A DNA stretch of 64,000 bases from Bradyrhizobium sp. BR 10289 (GCF_019455385.1 NZ_JACOFR010000006.1:62001-126000); one strand, 5' to 3'; counted from the first letter of the stretch, positions 39,503-48,412 are shown. Program-made: numbers and translations. The notes: a model not told the origin generated them from the sequence alone.

Positions 39503-40807
39503 TTACGCCCCCGTCACGCGCCAGATCACGTTGCCGACGTCGTCGGCCATCAGCAGCGACTTCTTGTCGGGGCCGATCACGACGCCGACGGGGCGGCCGT
39601 AGGATTCCTTCTCGTCCGGGGACAGGAAGCCCGACAGAATGTCGCGACCGGGGCCGGACGGCTTGCCGTTCGCGAACGGGATGAACACCAGCTTGTAGCC
39701 CGACAGCTTGCTGCGATTCCACGACCCGTGCTGGCCGATCACCATGCCATCGCCGAAGCCGGGCAGGGTGCCTGCGGGCATCCAGCACAGGCCGAGCGAG
39801 GCGGTATGGCCGCCGAGCGCGTAGTCCGGTTGAATCGCCTTGGCGACCATTGCCGGATCCTGCGGCACGCGGTCGTCCACCGTCTTGCCCCAGTAGCAAT
39901 AGGGCCAGCCGTAGAAGCCGCCGTCGCGCACCGAGGTGAGATAGTCCGGCGGCGTCTCGTCGCCGAGCCCGTCGCGCTCGTTGACGACGGTCCAGAGCAC
40001 ACCCGTCGTTGGCTCCCACGCAAGCCCGACCGGATTGCGCAGGCCGGCGCCGAAAATGCGATGCGTGCCCGCGACAAGATCGAGCTCGTACACCGCGGCG
40101 CGGCCTTCCTCGACCTCCATGCCCATCTCGGCGATGTTGCTGAGCGAGCCGACGCCGGCATAGAGCTTGTTGCCGTCGGGGCTCGCGAGCAGGCTGCGCG
40201 TCCAGTGGCCGGCCGGCTTGAACGTCGTCAGCCGCTTGCCCGGCGCGGTGATGCGGTCGGCGCCCGCGCTGTAAGGGAAGGCCATCACGCCGTCGGTGTT
40301 GCCGACGTAAAACGTGTCGCCAACCAGCGCCATGCCGAATGGCTGGTTGAGATTCTCCATGAAGGCGCCGCGCACTTCGGCGACGCCGTCACCGTCCTTG
40401 TCTCGCAACAGCGTGATGCGATTGGCGGAGACGCCGAGCGCGGCGGCGCGGCGCATCGTCGCCTGCATGGCGTAGTGAAACACGCTGCGCGGGGCACCTG
40501 CGATCTGCGTCGCCTCCGCGATCAGCACGTCGCCATTCGGCAGCACCTCGATCCAGCGCGGATGGTCGAGGCCGGTTGCGAATGCATTGACCTTGAGCCC
40601 GGGCGCCGTGGTCGGCTTGTGGCCCGCGCTCCAGCCGCGCGCGGTCGGCATCTTCAGCGTCGGAATGGCGCCTTGCGGCTTGGCTTCGGGGATGGCGGGG
40701 GTCTGGCCCCAGGCGGGCGCGAACTCGGTGCCCGTCAACTTGCGCCATTGCAGCGCGATGCCGCCGATGAATGCGACGAACTGCGCGAAGATGCTGGAAA
40801 ACGTCAT
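39503..40807 (-). CDS. Sorbosone-dehydrogenase-like PQQ-type protein
   Basis: The 434-residue product has an N-terminal membrane anchor (IFAQFVAFIGGIAL) and a six-bladed propeller like soluble glucose/sorbosone dehydrogenases: FATGLDHPRWIEVLPNGDVLIAE, NLNQPFGMALVGDTFYVGNTDGV, GLRNPVGLAWEP and PAGTLPGFGDGMVIGQHGSWNRS. PQQ-binding arginine and histidine positions appear in these blades. Activity on aldoses or sorbosone is only a family inference. Confidence 0.85.
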   Translation of the reverse strand: MTFSSIFAQFVAFIGGIALQWRKLTGTEFAPAWGQTPAIPEAKPQGAIPTLKMPTARGWSAGHKPTTAPGLKVNAFATGLDHPRWIEVLPNGDVLIAEATQIAGAPRSVFHYAMQATMRRAAALGVSANRITLLRDKDGDGVAEVRGAFMENLNQPFGMALVGDTFYVGNTDGVMAFPYSAGADRITAPGKRLTTFKPAGHWTRSLLASPDGNKLYAGVGSLSNIAEMGMEVEEGRAAVYELDLVAGTHRIFGAGLRNPVGLAWEPTTGVLWTVVNERDGLGDETPPDYLTSVRDGGFYGWPYCYWGKTVDDRVPQDPAMVAKAIQPDYALGGHTASLGLCWMPAGTLPGFGDGMVIGQHGSWNRSKLSGYKLVFIPFANGKPSGPGRDILSGFLSPDEKESYGRPVGVVIGPDKKSLLMADDVGNVIWRVTGA

Positions 40808-40928
40808 GAAGGGCCCCTGTTTGCGCGCGCATCCAACTGGCTGACGAGGCAGACGTCAACCTGCGTGGTGTGCCGCGAGGGCCTATTCCGCGGGAATGGC
40901 ACCCGACCAAATTTGCATGGAGAGGAGA

Positions 40929-41138
40929 TCAGCGGCCGATCTGCCGCTCCAGCCGCCGCGCCGCGCGAAAATCGTCGAGATGATGGACGTTCGGCGCCAG
41001 CGCGGCCTCCCTCGACAGCAGATGATAGACCCGCGCCACGGTCCGCTGCTTCTGCTTCGGCCGACCGGGCGGCAGTGCCCGTGCCTTGCGGATGGCGGCG
41101 ATCGCATGCGCGCGGAAATAATCGTAGGCGTCCGACAT
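40929..41138 (-). CDS. Small hypothetical protein (69 residues)
   Basis: I do not recognise a function. The 69-residue product is basic and helical: SDAYDYFRAHAIAAIRKARALPPGRPKQKQRTVARVYHLLS at the start and a basic end RAARRLERQIGR. Codon use is similar to the neighbours. It stands alone between the dehydrogenase gene and a palindromic repeat. Confidence 0.6.
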   Translation of the reverse strand: MSDAYDYFRAHAIAAIRKARALPPGRPKQKQRTVARVYHLLSREAALAPNVHHLDDFRAARRLERQIGR

Positions 41139-41221
41139 GGCTCGATGCTCTGCGGTCGATGCAGGTGTCGGGTGGCTAACGGACGAGCGGAGCGGTGGTT
41201 CCTGGGCGCGTCAAACCACGC

Positions 41222-41367
41222 TCTCATGCCCCAGACGCGGCGCAGCGCGTCTTCCCGGTGCGCCGCAGAGCCGGGGCCCATCTCACAGCGATGCAATGCT
41301 TTGTCTCTGGGTCCCGGCTCTGCGCAGCAGCGTTGCACGCTGCAGCGCGTCCGGGACACCCGTGAGG
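41222..41367. repeat. Palindromic intergenic repeat, family A copy 2
   Basis: The 146-base element starts tctcatgccccagacgcggc and ends gcagcgcgtccgggacaccc. Internal arms are cgccgcagagccggggccca and gggtcccggctctgcgcagc. It is related to the copies at 11817-11931 and 52601-52738 but in the opposite orientation to the latter. Confidence 0.8.
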
Positions 41368-41382
41368 CGAAGAGCTACACAG

Positions 41383-42009
41383 TCACCGCGGCGAGGTGAA
41401 CGGGATGATCATCGGCACGCGGCGGCAATAGGCGCCGTAGGCGTCCTCGCCGAGCTCCTTGGACAGGAACACCTCTTCCATCCGTCCCTTCTGCCACATG
41501 CCGAGCGAGATCAGGATGGCGCCGAGGATCGTCGTCACCAGGCCGATCGCAACGCCGGTCACGAGCATGCCGAAGATCAGCCCGGTGTAGATCGGGTGCC
41601 GCACGATGCCATAGGGGCCGGTGTCGATGACGCGGTGGTCTTCCTTGTGGGTAATGGTGTTGGACCAGAACTTTCCGAGATGCAGCCTGCCCCACCAGGC
41701 GAAGGCGATGCCGGCGATGGAGAGGACGGCAGCAACGGCGATGCCGGTGTTGCCGAGCACCCAGAGTGGCTTCCAGCCCAGGATCTCCGCAATGAACGGC
41801 GTGTACAGGATGCCGCCAACCAGGATCGGCAGGCGATAGCGCTGCGACTCCAGCGTCATGACCTGCTTCTTGGTCCGTCCCTGCCAGAACGAGGCGCCGA
41901 CCCAGCTGGCGAGGAAGGCGAGCCAGATCAGGGCCAGCAGTTCGGTCGGCCACGTCGTGGTCCAGCCGCCCCAGGCGACGGAGAGAAGCTTGCTGAAATC
42001 GAAGGACAT
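41383..42009 (-). CDS. Isoprenylcysteine carboxyl methyltransferase-like membrane protein
   Basis: The 208-residue membrane protein has about five hydrophobic segments and a C-terminal phospholipid-methyltransferase-like domain (VIDTGPYGIVRHPIYTGLIFG, EVFLSKELGEDAYGAYCRRVP), the ICMT/PEMT pattern. It would methylate a lipid-like carboxylate or amine using S-adenosylmethionine. It is first in reading order after the epimerase on the same strand. No substrate is known. Confidence 0.85.
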   Translation of the reverse strand: MSFDFSKLLSVAWGGWTTTWPTELLALIWLAFLASWVGASFWQGRTKKQVMTLESQRYRLPILVGGILYTPFIAEILGWKPLWVLGNTGIAVAAVLSIAGIAFAWWGRLHLGKFWSNTITHKEDHRVIDTGPYGIVRHPIYTGLIFGMLVTGVAIGLVTTILGAILISLGMWQKGRMEEVFLSKELGEDAYGAYCRRVPMIIPFTSPR

Positions 42010-42036
42010 GAAGGTTCTTTGCGTTGGGCGGCGGCG

Positions 42037-43068
42037 TCAGCTCGCGCGCGAGGACAGCGCGTGCTGCTCGATGGCGCCAGAGGGCTGCTGGCCGTTGCGG
42101 GCGAGCAGATGGGTGATGGTTTCGCGCAAGACCGGCTCGATCGGACGCGGTGCGTAGCCGAGCTCGTTGCGGGCCTTGCCGATCGAAAGGTCGCTCGCGG
42201 CGAGCGCGATGCGCACGCCTTCGGCGGTGCCGTTCGGCGGCCGGTGCGTGACGTGGTCGGAGATGTATTCGAGCATGATCGCGGAGAGCTCCGCGATCCG
42301 GCCGGGCACCACGACCGGGAACTGGCGGCGGCCGCTCATCGCCGACATCATCCGCAGGATGTCGCCGAGCGGAACGCAGTCGCCGCCGAGGATGTAGCGC
42401 TGGCCGAGGCGGCCGCGCTCCATGGTCAGCACGAGGCCCATCGCGACGTCGCGGACGTCGACGAGGTTGACCAGGAAGTTGAGATGCGGCTGCACCTTCT
42501 TCTGGAGGAAGTACCAGAGCATCGCGGTCGGCGGCGTCAGATTATGGTCGGCGGCGCCGATCGGCATGGTCGGCGTGCCGATCACGAGCGGGAAGCCCGC
42601 GGCCGCCGCCTTCGCGGCATGATGCTCGGCCAGTGATTTCGAGCGTGTATAGGCGCCGGGCATCGCATCGGCCGGCTGGAGCGCCTCCTCGGCGGGAACG
42701 CCGCCCAGGTCGGAATAGGGGAACAGGATCGATTCCGTCGAGCAATGCAGGAAGCGCGACACGCCGCGCGTCATCGCGGCGCCGAGCACGATTTCGGTGC
42801 CGCGGCAATTGACCTCGTGAAAGTCCTGCTTGTTGGCCACCCACATGCCGGGCAGGCCGGCGAGATGATAGACCTGATCGACACCCGCAATCGCAGCATC
42901 GACCGCGGCGCTGTCCAGCACCGAGCCATGGACATATTCGACGTCGGCATTGGCCGCAGCCGGCGGACGCACATCGAGAACGCGTACCCGCTGCCCACGG
43001 GCGCGGAGCGCTTCTACGAGGTGATGTCCGATGAAACCGCTGCCACCGGTAACCAGTACGAGAGCCAT
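42037..43068 (-). CDS. NAD-dependent epimerase/dehydratase
   Basis: The 343-residue short-chain-type enzyme has the dinucleotide motif GGSGFIGHHL, a catalytic Tyr-Lys pair in YTRSKSLAEHH, and a Ser in LHCSTESILFP. It resembles hopanoid- and steroid-related dehydrogenases (3-beta-hydroxysteroid type), which are common in rhizobia. It lies between the ICMT-like and Mpo1-like genes, so a lipid substrate is plausible. Confidence 0.85.
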   Translation of the reverse strand: MALVLVTGGSGFIGHHLVEALRARGQRVRVLDVRPPAAANADVEYVHGSVLDSAAVDAAIAGVDQVYHLAGLPGMWVANKQDFHEVNCRGTEIVLGAAMTRGVSRFLHCSTESILFPYSDLGGVPAEEALQPADAMPGAYTRSKSLAEHHAAKAAAAGFPLVIGTPTMPIGAADHNLTPPTAMLWYFLQKKVQPHLNFLVNLVDVRDVAMGLVLTMERGRLGQRYILGGDCVPLGDILRMMSAMSGRRQFPVVVPGRIAELSAIMLEYISDHVTHRPPNGTAEGVRIALAASDLSIGKARNELGYAPRPIEPVLRETITHLLARNGQQPSGAIEQHALSSRAS

Positions 43069-43097
43069 GAAGAAGGTTTGCTGTTTCGCTTCTGGAG

Positions 43098-43631
43098 CTA
43101 TCGGGTTGAAAGGGAATTGGTCGGAAGAGGCGCGAGAATCACGGCAAGGTCGCGGCGGAAACCCAGCGCAATGAACAATTTCGCCATGACAAACATCGGT
43201 CCGAGCAAAAGGTGCGACGGAAAGGTGAACAACGAGGCTTCGCGCCCCTCAAAAACCTTGTGGCCGATGGTCTGCGCGGCGACGCCGAGCGCGACCAATG
43301 CGGCGAAAATCGCCCACAACATGACGGTGCTGACCTCTGCGGCAATGGTCGTCGCGATCGAGAACAGCACGATGGAGACCGCCAGAATGCCGATCCCGAG
43401 CGGCACGTCCAGCAGCAGCCAATAGACCAGCACCGGCAAGGCCAGCAGCACGGCCAGGCTGAACTCGAATCCGAACAACGGCACCTTCACCAGCGTCAGC
43501 GGCAGGACGGCCCCGGTAAAGAGCAGGAGGATACCGATCACATGCATCGCCGTGTTCCGGGGATCGCGATGGTATTCAACATAAACAGCTAGTTGGCGTT
43601 GAAAATAGCCACCCATCTCGGTCTCGTGCAT
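43098..43631 (-). CDS. Mpo1-like (DUF962) membrane protein
   Basis: The 177-residue product from the ATG at 43631 has a short N-terminal part with YHRDPRNTAMHVIG, then five hydrophobic segments. This HxxxxNxxxHxxG pattern and the membrane layout match DUF962, the family of yeast Mpo1, a 2-hydroxy fatty acid dioxygenase. It precedes the epimerase gene on the same strand by 29 bases, so the three genes form an operon. Confidence 0.85.
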   Translation of the reverse strand: MHETEMGGYFQRQLAVYVEYHRDPRNTAMHVIGILLLFTGAVLPLTLVKVPLFGFEFSLAVLLALPVLVYWLLLDVPLGIGILAVSIVLFSIATTIAAEVSTVMLWAIFAALVALGVAAQTIGHKVFEGREASLFTFPSHLLLGPMFVMAKLFIALGFRRDLAVILAPLPTNSLSTR

Positions 43632-43787
43632 TGCGTTCGGGGACGACGAACAGTGGCTATAGCACCGGACAGGGCAGTGCACAAACCGGCGCGAGTGTCG
43701 CGCGAAACCGTGCTGTCGCGCTGTGAGACAAGGTCACAAAACGGTCAGAACTTCAAAGGGTTCCGCCCGACGCCGAGGGGCGGATGC

Positions 43788-44444
43788 TCACCGCTTCCTG
43801 GCAGGCTTTTTCGTCGCAGGCGCAGGGGCGGCAGCCGGATGCGCAGGTGCTTCCTCGGGCACCTTGGCATAGGTCAGGATCTGCAGCTGGCCGTTGACGG
43901 CCGAGGTCGGCTTCGCGCGGTCGAGAAACTGCTCCTCGCCGAGGCCGATCGGATGCAGCCGCTTGGTCGAGATCTTGAAGGTGTTCACCAGCACGTCGCG
44001 GATGGCGTCGGCCCGGCGCTGGCTCAGGATCGCATTGGCCTCGCGCGTCTTCGAATTGGATTCGACATGGCCGACGATCAGGAACGTGTAGGGCAGCAGC
44101 GAGGAATGAACCAGTGCGTCGGCGATGCGGCCGACGGTCTGGTAGGAGGCCGGCTGGATGATCGGGGTGTCGGCGTCGAACTGGATCTGCGCGGTGAAGG
44201 CGGGCAGGTTCGCGAGATCAGGCGCGATCAGCGGACGATTCACGGGACCCGGATCGTTCTTGATCCTGGCCTTGGCGCGCTCCATCACCTGCGTCTTCAG
44301 CGCGGGAAGGTCGATCTCGGCGGCCTGTTCGAAATGGTTGAGCTTGCCGACGATGTCGTCGCGGGTCGGCGCCGCCGTCTGCGCGCCGGCCGCGCCCGCG
44401 AGCAGCACAAGGCCAAGCGTGATGGCAATTCTGGTCGCCCGCAT
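43788..44444 (-). CDS. OmpA-like exported protein
   Basis: The 218-residue product has a signal peptide (ITLGLVLLAGAAGAQ) and a C-terminal OmpA-like domain (IQFDADTPIIQPASYQTVGRIADAL, FLIVGHVESNSKTREANAILSQRRADAI). In standard OmpA domains the peptidoglycan-binding Asp lies in GHTD; here it is GHVES, a substitution. An Ala/Pro/Lys tail ends the protein. It overlaps the upstream Cys-rich gene by one base. Confidence 0.87.
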   Translation of the reverse strand: MRATRIAITLGLVLLAGAAGAQTAAPTRDDIVGKLNHFEQAAEIDLPALKTQVMERAKARIKNDPGPVNRPLIAPDLANLPAFTAQIQFDADTPIIQPASYQTVGRIADALVHSSLLPYTFLIVGHVESNSKTREANAILSQRRADAIRDVLVNTFKISTKRLHPIGLGEEQFLDRAKPTSAVNGQLQILTYAKVPEEAPAHPAAAPAPATKKPARKR

Positions 44445-44857
44445 CAGCGATACCCCGCGTCGTCGACGGCCTTGAGGCAGTTGTTGCTGATGCCCTTGGG
44501 CGTCGAGACCAGACAGGGGATCGACTTGCTGGTCTCCTTGGTCGAGCCGCCGCAGACCTTGACGATCTCACGCTGGCAGGCGTTCGCCACCGTGACGCGC
44601 GCGGCGACGCGCTTCTGGATGGCGTCGAAGACGCCGAGATAGTCGCTCGCGCATTGCGGCGACAGCACGTCGCGGTTGCGCGACAGGCACTCCTTCAGGC
44701 GGGTGGAGTCCGGATTGACGCCGCGGCAATTGGCGACGATTTCCGCGCCGCAACTCGCCGCGAGCTTTCCGATCGAATCGCCAAAGCTCATGGTCTCCGC
44801 CGCCGCAAGCGACGGCATGACCAATGCCAGCAAGATCAGTGTGATGCCCCGGACCAT
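44444..44857 (-). CDS. Cys-rich exported protein
   Basis: From the ATG at 44857 the product is 137 residues with a signal peptide (GITLILLALVMPSLAAA) and eight cysteines in the mature part, in two repeated units (CGAEIVANCRGVNPDSTRLKEC and CQREIVKVCGG...C). The spacing resembles Cys-rich (GLG1-type) repeats. It is the first gene of a two-gene unit with the OmpA-like gene; their frames overlap by one base (TGATG). Confidence 0.8.
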   Translation of the reverse strand: MVRGITLILLALVMPSLAAAETMSFGDSIGKLAASCGAEIVANCRGVNPDSTRLKECLSRNRDVLSPQCASDYLGVFDAIQKRVAARVTVANACQREIVKVCGGSTKETSKSIPCLVSTPKGISNNCLKAVDDAGYR

Positions 44858-44945
44858 GGCTGCATCTGATACGGGGAAGTTCGCGGTGGTCAAGGGCTGT
44901 TCGGGCCAGAACCGTCGATGGTCCGCCGAGTGCGGCGAACAGTCC

Positions 44946-45233
44946 TCACTCCTCGCCGTCTTCGCGGGGCGGCCATTCGATCAGGACGGCGGTGTGCTTC
45001 CGGAGGTCGTCGGCAAATTCCGGATTGGCCTTGAGTTCGTCCAGTGTCCGGGGCGGGGGAAGCTGCCGGCCGTCCTCGGCCAGCTCCTGCGCGTAGAATT
45101 CGAGTGCATCGGGCGCGCTCTCCAGCGCCTCGTCGATGTCGTCACCGCCGGAGATGCAGCCGGGCAGATCCGGAAACCACAGACTGACGGCGTCCGGGTC
45201 CGTGTCCTCGATGATGGCAACGTATTGAGGCAT
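44946..45233 (-). CDS. HicB-like antitoxin without partner
   Basis: The 95-residue product has the HicB fold at the N-terminus (YVAIIEDTDPDAVSLWFPDLPGCISGGDDIDEALESA). HicB normally neutralises HicA, an mRNA interferase. No HicA-like frame is present on either side: 9 bases separate it from uvrD, and 88 bases from the Cys-rich gene. The C-terminal end lacks a clear DNA-binding domain. Confidence 0.8.
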   Translation of the reverse strand: MPQYVAIIEDTDPDAVSLWFPDLPGCISGGDDIDEALESAPDALEFYAQELAEDGRQLPPPRTLDELKANPEFADDLRKHTAVLIEWPPREDGEE

Positions 45234-45242
45234 AGGCCGCCG

Positions 45243-47825
45243 TCACGCCCGCTGCACGAAGCTATCCACGACCTTCTTCTCACCGGCCTTGTCGAAATGG
45301 ATGGTGAGCTTATTGCCGTCGACCTTGGTGACGTGGCCGTAGCCGAATTTCTGGTGGAATACGCGGTCTTCGAGCGAGAATTCCGAGGTGGTGCCGGTCG
45401 ATTTGGCGACCAGCTCACCTTCGATCGTCAGCGGGCCGCGCCGGCGCGAGGAGAAGCTGCCGAAATCGGGCCCGGATGATGAGGAGAACGTCGCGGCCTC
45501 TTCCTCGAAGCCGCCGCTGCCACCACCGTTGCGGCCGCCGCCGCGGTTGCGGTTGGCTTCTCGGCTTGCCTGGGCGCGCTGCCAGCCCGGCGTCGAATAG
45601 GTCGAGCCGAACGCCTCCATGTCGTCGAAGCGCGAGGCGCCGTAGCCGCCGGTGCCGCCCCAGGCGGAGCCGCCCTTGGATTCCGTGATCTCGACATTGG
45701 CCGCCGGCAATTCGTCAAGGAAGCGCGACGGGATCGTGGTCGACCAGGTGCCGTGGATGCGCCGGTTGGTCGCAAAATAGATCATGGCGCGGCGGCGGGC
45801 GCGGGTCAGGCCGACATGGCCGAGCCGGCGCTCTTCCTCAAGGCCGGCGCGGCCCTGTTCGTCCAGCGTGCGCTGGCTCGGAAACAGGCCTTCCTCCCAG
45901 CCGGGCAGGAACACGTTGTCGAATTCGAGGCCCTTGGCCGAATGCAGCGTCATCAGCGACACCGCGTCGTCCTCGGCGCCGCCCTCGCGGTCCATCACGA
46001 GGGAAATGTGTTCCAGGAAACCCTGCAGGTTCTCGAACTCCTCCATCGAGCGCACGAGTTCTTTCAGGTTCTCCAGCCGGCCCGCAGCGTCGGCCGAACG
46101 GTCCTTCTGCCACATCTCGGTGTAGCCGCTCTCGTCGAGCACGATCTGGGCGAGATCCGTATGCGCGGTGACCTCGCGCTGGGCGCGCCAGCGGTCGAAC
46201 TGCGCGACGAGATCGCGCAAGGAGCCGCGCGCCTTCGGCTTCAGCTCGTCGGTCTCGACCACGGCACGCGCCGCCTCGAACAGCGGAATGCGGCGCTTGC
46301 GGGCGTGGTCGTGCAGCATCTGTACGGTGGCATCGCCCAGGCCGCGCTTGGGCGTGTTGACGATGCGCTCGAAGGCGAGGTCGTCGGCCGGTGAATTGAT
46401 CACGCGCAGATAGGCCAGCGCGTCGCGGATTTCGGCGCGCTCGTAGAAGCGCGGGCCGCCGATGACGCGATAGGGCAGGCCGAGCGTGACGAAACGGTCT
46501 TCGAATTCGCGCATCTGGTAGGAGGCACGCACCAGAATGGCGATCTCATTGAGCTTCTCGCCCTGGCGCTGCAGCTGCTCGATCTCCTCGCCGATGCCGC
46601 GGGCTTCCTCTTCGGAATCCCACGAGCCCGTGACCGTGACCTTCTCGCCGTCATGGTCCTCGGTGCGCAGCGTCTTGCCGAGCCGGCCTTCATTGTGCGC
46701 GATCAGGTGCGAGGCGGCGGCGAGGATATGGCCGGTCGAGCGATAGTTGCGCTCGAGGCGGATGACCTTCGCGCCGGGAAAGTCGTGCTCGAAGCGCAGG
46801 ATGTTGTCGACCTCGGCGCCGCGCCAGCCATAGATCGACTGGTCGTCGTCGCCGACGCAGCAGATGTTCTTGACGTGGGGTGTCTTCTCCTTCTCCCCGC
46901 TTGCGGGGAGAAGGTCGGGATGAGGGGGACTCTCCACGAGTTCGGTGCTTGGAGAGTCCCCCTCACCCGCATCGCTTTGCGATGCGGCCTCTCCCCGCAC
47001 GCGGGGAGAGGCGAAGGACGGCGCCTGCGACAGCAGCCGCAGCCACAGATATTGCGCGACGTTGGTGTCCTGATATTCGTCCACCAGGATGTATTTGAAG
47101 CGCTGCTGGTACTGCCGCAAAATATCGGGGTGCTCGCGGAAGATGCGGATGTTCTCCAACAGCAGGTCGCCGAAATCGGCGGCGTTGAGAATCTTCAGCC
47201 GCTCCTGGTAGCTCGCATAGAGCTTGCCGCCCTTGCCGTTGGCAAACATCGCGGCTTCGCCGGACGGCACCTGTGACGGTGCCAGGCCGCGGTTCTTCCA
47301 ACCGTCGATCAGGCCCGCCAGCATGCGCGCGGGCCAGCGCTTGTCATCGATGTTCTCGGCCTGCAGCAGCTGCTTGAGCAGGCGCACCTGATCATCGGTA
47401 TCGAGCACCGTGAAGTTCGACTTGAGCTGCGCCAGTTCGGCATGGAAACGCAGGATGCGGCCGCCGATGGAGTGGAAGGTGCCGAGCCACGGCATGCCTT
47501 CAACGGCGTGACCGAGCATCTGGCCGAGCCGGTGCTTCATCTCGCGCGCGGCCTTGTTGGTGAAGGTCACCGACAGGATTTCGGCCGGGCGGGCGCGGCC
47601 CTGGCTCAAAATGTGGGCGATGCGCGTGGTCAGCACGCGCGTCTTGCCGGTGCCGGCGCCGGCCAGCACCAGGACCGGGCCGTCCAGCGTCTCGACCGCC
47701 TCGCGCTGCTCGGGATTGAGCCCGGTGAGGTATTTCGGGCCCACCGAGGCGCGCGCACGCGCGGCGATGCCGCCGGCTGCGGGCTGGTGGTCGGGGACGG
47801 CTGTGATCTTGCTCGGCTCGGTCAT
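45243..47825 (-). CDS. uvrD: UvrD/PcrA-type DNA helicase II with in-frame repeat insert
   Basis: This 3'-5' helicase works in nucleotide-excision and mismatch repair. From the ATG at 47825 the product has 860 residues. Walker A GAGTGKT is at 56-62, motif II is LVDEYQD, motif III GDDDQSIYGWRGA, and the C-terminal motifs (TLHSAKGLEFDNVF, RLGHVGLTRARR) are intact. Between motif II and motif III, about residues 268-315, there is an extra stretch of about 45 residues encoded by a palindromic repeat element (46889-47013). The C-terminal end is Gly/Ser-rich and then has the conserved PcrA-type KFGYGHVTKVDG. Confidence 0.93.
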   Translation of the reverse strand: MTEPSKITAVPDHQPAAGGIAARARASVGPKYLTGLNPEQREAVETLDGPVLVLAGAGTGKTRVLTTRIAHILSQGRARPAEILSVTFTNKAAREMKHRLGQMLGHAVEGMPWLGTFHSIGGRILRFHAELAQLKSNFTVLDTDDQVRLLKQLLQAENIDDKRWPARMLAGLIDGWKNRGLAPSQVPSGEAAMFANGKGGKLYASYQERLKILNAADFGDLLLENIRIFREHPDILRQYQQRFKYILVDEYQDTNVAQYLWLRLLSQAPSFASPRVRGEAASQSDAGEGDSPSTELVESPPHPDLLPASGEKEKTPHVKNICCVGDDDQSIYGWRGAEVDNILRFEHDFPGAKVIRLERNYRSTGHILAAASHLIAHNEGRLGKTLRTEDHDGEKVTVTGSWDSEEEARGIGEEIEQLQRQGEKLNEIAILVRASYQMREFEDRFVTLGLPYRVIGGPRFYERAEIRDALAYLRVINSPADDLAFERIVNTPKRGLGDATVQMLHDHARKRRIPLFEAARAVVETDELKPKARGSLRDLVAQFDRWRAQREVTAHTDLAQIVLDESGYTEMWQKDRSADAAGRLENLKELVRSMEEFENLQGFLEHISLVMDREGGAEDDAVSLMTLHSAKGLEFDNVFLPGWEEGLFPSQRTLDEQGRAGLEEERRLGHVGLTRARRRAMIYFATNRRIHGTWSTTIPSRFLDELPAANVEITESKGGSAWGGTGGYGASRFDDMEAFGSTYSTPGWQRAQASREANRNRGGGRNGGGSGGFEEEAATFSSSSGPDFGSFSSRRRGPLTIEGELVAKSTGTTSEFSLEDRVFHQKFGYGHVTKVDGNKLTIHFDKAGEKKVVDSFVQRA
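46889..47013. repeat. Palindromic repeat, family B, inside uvrD reading frame
   Basis: The 125-base stretch has four hairpins: ctccccgcttgcggggag, a perfect 13-bp stem of ggggactctcca with tggagagtcccc, gcatcgctttgcgatgc, and ctctccccgcacgcggggag. The layout matches the intergenic copies at 18066-18222 and 48249-48386. It keeps the uvrD frame open and codes for residues such as FASPRVRGEAASQ and HPDLLPASGEKEK. Confidence 0.85.
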
Positions 47826-48073
47826 GCGAATCATTGGCCCCACGATGGCACCGCGGGGTGGCGGAAGGGAGCCTTCTTAACAGGGATTACTGCCTATATG
47901 GGGCGGCGGCGAGGGGTTTTCCACGTGCGCGACGGGGCGATTTGTTCCTGTCGAACAGGCGAATTTCCGGCCGCAGCTGGCCGGAACCAATGTTCCGGCC
48001 AGAGGATTGTTTGGGCAAGTGAGGCGCGCCAGCCGCGTCGATCGCAGACAGACATCAAGACAGAGGTTTCGCC

Positions 48074-48244
48074 ATGCTGAGCTGGGTTGTGACGTTTCTG
48101 GTTATCGCATTGATCGCGGGTATCCTGGGCTTCGGCGGCATCGCCGGCGCGTCGATCGAAATCGCCAAGATCATCTTCTTCATCGCGATCGTCCTGTTCC
48201 TAGTCTCGGCCGTGGTCGGCCTTGCCCGCGGCCGCAGGATCTAG
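48074..48244 (+). CDS. DUF1328 (UPF0391) small membrane protein
   Basis: The 56-residue product ([18 protein letters not shown] start, ending [10 protein letters not shown]) has two hydrophobic helices separated by [15 protein letters not shown], the UPF0391 signature. The function is not known; such proteins are often stress-induced. It starts at ATG 48074 and is followed by a repeat element. Confidence 0.93.
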   Translation: MLSWVVTFLVIALIAGILGFGGIAGASIEIAKIIFFIAIVLFLVSAVVGLARGRRI

Positions 48245-48248
48245 CGCT

Positions 48249-48386
48249 GTCCACCTCTTCCGCAGGGAGAGGTCGGATCGCATCGCAAGATGCGATCCGG
48301 GTGAGGGGTTACAGTCTCAGTGAGCGCTGCGGCCCCTCACCCGGATTGCTTCCGCAATCCGACCTCTCCCCGTCGGGGAGAGGTGA
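48249..48386. repeat. Palindromic intergenic repeat, family B copy 2
   Basis: The 138-base element has cctcttccgcagggagagg, ggatcgcatcgcaagatgcgatcc, gtgaggggttac...gcccctcac, cggattgcttccgcaatccg, and cctctccccgtcggggagagg. The order of hairpins is that of the element inside uvrD, about 1.2 kb away. Confidence 0.78.
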
Positions 48387-48412
48387 ACCACGAGCAACCA
48401 ACCAGACCTGAC

